This document shows, in pieces, positions 63,858 through 64,000 of a stretch of DNA of 64,000 nucleotides. The DNA is from Alphaproteobacteria bacterium. GTDB taxonomy: Bacteria; Pseudomonadota; Alphaproteobacteria; Caulobacterales; Caulobacteraceae. The notes under the pieces were generated by a model that saw only the letters and a list, made by a program, of their open reading frames with translations, was not told where the DNA came from and did no database searches. The DNA lies in contig JAHJME010000012.1 of the NCBI GenBank assembly GCA_018821435.1, forward strand, positions 186,001 to 250,000. Direction: 5' to 3'. Every line of letters starts with the position of its first letter. Positions within the stretch are counted from its first letter, which is position 1. Made by a program: the position numbers and the translations under genes.

Positions 63858-64000
63858 GCGTGTTCCTTGGAGAGATGAGCGAGGGAGGCCCCGTTGGCCT
63901 CCCAGTTCTGGCCGTCGAAGGCCTCGATGACGAGCTCCAGCCCGTCAACCGTATCCAGACAACGGCCGTTGACGCTCCAGCCGTCGGGGTTGGAACGCGG
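63854..64000 (-). CDS. hypothetical protein, C-terminal end only (5' end beyond window)
   Basis: 48 residues read in from the right edge: [28 protein letters not shown], then [17 protein letters not shown] and TGA. The stop overlaps the pdhC start (ATGA), so it belongs to the same operon. In other alphaproteobacteria pdhA and pdhB lie upstream, but this end does not look like PdhB, so it is probably a small gene inserted between them. I do not recognise it. Confidence 0.6.
   Translation of the reverse strand, partial: PRSNPDGWSVNGRCLDTVDGLELVIEAFDGQNWEANGASLAHLSKEHA

Overview
The window is a very GC-rich, gene-dense chromosomal segment of an alphaproteobacterium, most likely a member of the Caulobacteraceae (Caulobacter or Phenylobacterium type). 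Three things point there: a close match to the Caulobacter cell-cycle protein PopA (two receiver domains plus a degenerate GGDEF domain); the order dusB-ntrB-ntrC-ntrY-ntrX-dat-hfq-hflX with mazG nearby; and the clustering of pdhC, lpdA, lipA with a COQ10-like gene, and ispDF. This is an inference from gene content; no 16S or other definitive marker lies in the window. I see no insertion sequence, prophage, CRISPR array or replication origin. Nearly all of it is core genome.

Left part (1-11 kb): a sulfur cluster on the minus strand (partial sseA, cysK, cfa); a plus-strand lipopolysaccharide inner-core operon (kdsA, hldE, hldD) followed by a DUF3089 protein that seems to have lost its nucleophile and a zinc-free alcohol-dehydrogenase-like reductase; then a YCII protein and recG. 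From 11 to 21 kb: sdhE and mfd overlap, then two tandem paralogous secreted two-cysteine proteins, a membrane protein, popA, an SDR, a CaiB-type CoA transferase, a YihY/BrkB membrane protein and a TusA-like sulfur carrier. From 21 to 24 kb: a TadG-like protein diverges from two TadE-like pseudopilins.

Middle part (24-38 kb): tRNA-Ser(UGA) is followed by a degraded duplicate of its 3' end. Next come rlpA, and the tightly packed tmk-holB-tatD-MBL-purN set, in which two metallo-enzymes have each lost a usual metal-ligand histidine. Then a SIMPL protein, a LysR regulator diverging from an SDR, mazG, a LytS/LytTR-type two-component pair, hflX and hfq.

Right part (38-64 kb): D-amino-acid aminotransferase, the NtrYX and NtrBC nitrogen-response systems with dusB, ispDF (isoprenoid precursors), a fused membrane/spermidine-synthase-like protein, a CinA-family deamidase, an APC transporter, a COQ10-like protein with lipA, an AMP-forming acyl ligase with a DoxX protein, a three-gene RND efflux system, and part of the pyruvate dehydrogenase operon (E2, glutathione peroxidase, E3), which runs off the right edge. 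lipA supplies the lipoyl cofactor used by that E2.

The most striking whole-window pattern is in the convergent gene pairs. Of nine, six overlap by exactly four bases through shared stop codons, two overlap by 13-17 bases and one is separated by one base, so there is no room for terminators between them. No single obviously novel system was found; the best leads are listed as findings.
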